Below, piece by piece: positions 25,368-27,441 of a DNA stretch of 27,441 bases. The number at the start of each line of letters is the position of its first letter. Position 1 is the first letter of the stretch. The notes beneath the pieces were generated by a model that saw nothing but the letters and a program-made list of their open reading frames with translations, did no database searches and had not been told where the DNA came from. A program made the translations under genes and the position numbers. Where the stretch lies: positions 1 to 27,441 of the IMG/VR virus record IMGVR_UViG_3300037343_000142, one strand, 5' to 3'. The DNA is from a virus.

Positions 25368-27402
25368 CTATATCATTAATTACTGGTAAAAGGGTGCATC
25401 TACAGTTAGGATGGATAGGCGGGCCTTTTACGCTCTCGTAATCCAGCTTAATAGTACCGGCTCCCGCAACTGTAAGCCTGTCTCACTTCTTAAAGAACGT
25501 ACCGCCTAAGCCTATTTTTTTCTTGTGCATACTATTACAGTATGGGCATACCCTCTCATCTATGGCAGTATATCGCTCTTTTTGATCCACTACCCCGGAT
25601 TGCTGCCGTGCCTGGTCCTGGGCATAGGATCATAGCTTAATGGTTTCGGTACGTACTATAACATTAATACGCTCCTTACTCATATCCGCAAACATATTAG
25701 CCATTTGCGTTTTTAGCTGCCTAATACTTACGCCTTGCTCCTCTGCCTTTAATATTAAAGTACTCACTTGGTCGGCCGTGTAAAGATCTACTCACCTACT
25801 AAGTATAGCTAAGTTTTTATCTTGCCATTTATTATAGCTAGGAGCCTCTAAGACAAAATTAGCATCACTAACCTCATCCATTGCCGCCTGGCCCTCTACT
25901 TCTATTAACTGGCGCTGCGGATTGCGCATAACCGTTAACCATAGGCTTAAATACTTATCTTTAGGCCACTTAGGAGGCTTTATTTTCTTTACCGCCTTAG
26001 CATCATCATCATCTAACGTATCTAAATAATCCATAACGTCCTTACGTTGTTTTTGGAATATCTTAAGCATTTGCTTTTTATAGCTAACCTCGTGCTTATC
26101 CATACGCTTAATTATAATGCCGTGTCTTTCTTCTAAGTCTTCATCAGTACCTTTAATGGTTCATAATGCAGCTTTAACTATTGCTTGGCTTAGTATCTCA
26201 TTTACTGGCGTATTTTCTAGCTGTTTTAGTAGCTTTTTATTAACTGTAAGTGTTGCCTTACTAGATTTTTCCGGTATTTCCGGATCTATTACCTCGCTAG
26301 TATCTATAAAATCATCCCCATAAAACATATCATCCCCTCACTTGCGGGGTTTTTCTCATAGTATACGGCGGTATTCGTTAAGCGTAATAGCTCTACTTAA
26401 TCGATCCTGGCGCGCCTGGTCCTTACTCTCCGGCACTACTCCGGTAAACTCTATAACCTCACCCGTATTAGCTAGGCCCTTAGTTAACGCCTCAGCAAAT
26501 TTAGTACATAGCGGCAATAGTACATTTTTAGCAAATATAATACTAAAGGCCTCTACATTACCTACGTTAACCCCCTCACCCATACCCAGCATAGCTTTAG
26601 GTACCTTAAATGCTGCTAGTATCTCATCACGGCTAAACCCGCGCTGCAAAACAAAATCCATCTCCTTTTGGCTAGGGTTAGCGTTAGCTATTGTAAGCCC
26701 ACCGTGCAATATTGCTAGCTTACCGCGGTTATTTACTCCTTTATGCTTATTTAGTCGTTTTTCCTCCACGCGTTCTAACTGGTCCTTATTCATTTTTTGC
26801 GCAGTCTGCAATACAGTACCGGCGCTTGCGTCATTTTCGTAATATTTCCAGTTCCACGTACTAGCCGCATTATCTGTATCAATTGCTATGGCTGCCGCTT
26901 GTATATCTCCATAAGTACCGCTCTTAGGGCTAAAGTTAGTAATAACTATAAGCTCCTCCGGCTTAAAGGTAGCCTTAACGGTACCATTACGGTACTCATA
27001 TCCCAGGATTCTTTTACCATTTACGCTATATTTAGGCTCCATTTTATCCGAGCGCAAGACTTGTAAGGCGGTAACCTCTTTACCTACTTGGATTTTCCAT
27101 ATATAAGCTACCCCGCTCAGCTTTAAGAAACTGGTAGCAGCCTCCAAAACGTCAAAAGTCACTATATCAGTAATATAATGATCCTCTACTTTTTTACCTC
27201 ACTTAGTAACCTGGATAGGTAAGCAAGCAACGCTACTAGCTATAATACTCACGCAATCAAATACCCAACCTTTATAACGGTCCAGGTATTGCGTAGCAGT
27301 TAGCGTATTTAATGAAAAGCTGCTGCTACTTGGCAGTATATCTACATCATAATAGCTCTTACTAAGCTCATTTTTTAGCTGCCCCTTTATGAGTTTTTGC
27401 AT
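25360..27402 (-). CDS. Portal protein fused to MuF-like head morphogenesis domain
   Basis: 680 residues, ATG 27400-27402 to TAG 25360-25362. Residues 1-350 form an HK97-type portal: TATQYLDRYKGWVFDCVSII, SGVAYIWKIQ, GYEYRNGTV, IVITNFSPKSGTYGD, KLAILHGGL, FVLQRGFSRDEILAAFKVPK, MLGMGEGVNVGNVEAF. A linker with TGA-Gly codons (EKPRKGGDD) leads to a MuF-like domain: helices about 395-560, the RTETIKLGS motif, DERVCPYCNSMHKKK and GPPIHPNCRCTLLP, which is a Cys/His metal-binding end typical of SPP1 gp7/MuF proteins. I traced every codon from 26376 to 25960 area and across 25792; no TAA or TAG breaks the fusion. The portal forms the dodecameric DNA channel; MuF proteins are few-copy head proteins. 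Confidence 0.9.
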
Positions 27403-27441
27403 TTTTCTTAGTAATTGCTAAAGCCTTTTTATCCGCATCAT
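27315..27441. repeat. Terminal redundancy of a circular assembly (right copy)
   Basis: Identical to 1-127. It contains the start of the portal gene and the last 80 bases (27362-27441) of the small gene fully present at 48-233, here truncated by the window edge. Confidence 0.95.

Overview
This window is the complete genome of a tailed bacteriophage (siphovirus-like, HK97-type head). It appears circular or circularly permuted: bases 1-127 are repeated exactly at 27315-27441, so the unique length is 27,314 bp. Read with the standard code, almost every gene is broken by in-frame TGA. Read with TGA as glycine (translation table 25, known from Gracilibacteria/BD1-5 and Absconditabacteria/SR1) the pieces join into full-length genes. 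TGA falls on the invariant glycines of the prohead protease SVGF motif, the capsid F-G-D and F-I-G-D-G-T-G motifs and the terminase P-loop, while TGG is still used for tryptophan. The likely host is therefore a Candidate Phyla Radiation bacterium of one of those two lineages (inference).

All genes that can be supported lie on the minus strand, so the map reads from high to low coordinates. In that order: a replisome-organiser-type initiator with internal iterons (15556-14510); small early genes ending at a terminator (12942-12918); a Rad52/Sak-like annealing protein, an HNH-like protein and many small unknowns (12806-8425); small and large terminase (8412-6548); four small unknowns; major tail tube; prohead protease; HK97 capsid; head-tail adaptor, head closure, gp10-like protein and tail terminator (to 238). 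Across the circle junction follow a portal-MuF fusion (27402-25360), the tail chaperones G and GT made by a -1 frameshift, tape measure, distal tail protein, a tail hub protein carrying two LamG-like domains, a fibre, small membrane proteins, a holin-like protein, a terminator, and a papain-like endolysin with an SLH-like tail (16660-15824).

The most unusual points are: (1) the glycine-TGA code; (2) portal and tail tube genes that have exchanged their usual places; (3) two LamG cassettes with a shared 30-bp flanking repeat and far heavier TGA use than the rest of the genome, which suggests capture from the host and duplication; (4) lack of Shine-Dalgarno sequences, with a recurring CTTTTAYYA-like element about 14 nt upstream of several starts; (5) a cysteine-peptidase endolysin with an SLH-like domain. 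I saw no integrase, phage repressor or tRNA gene.
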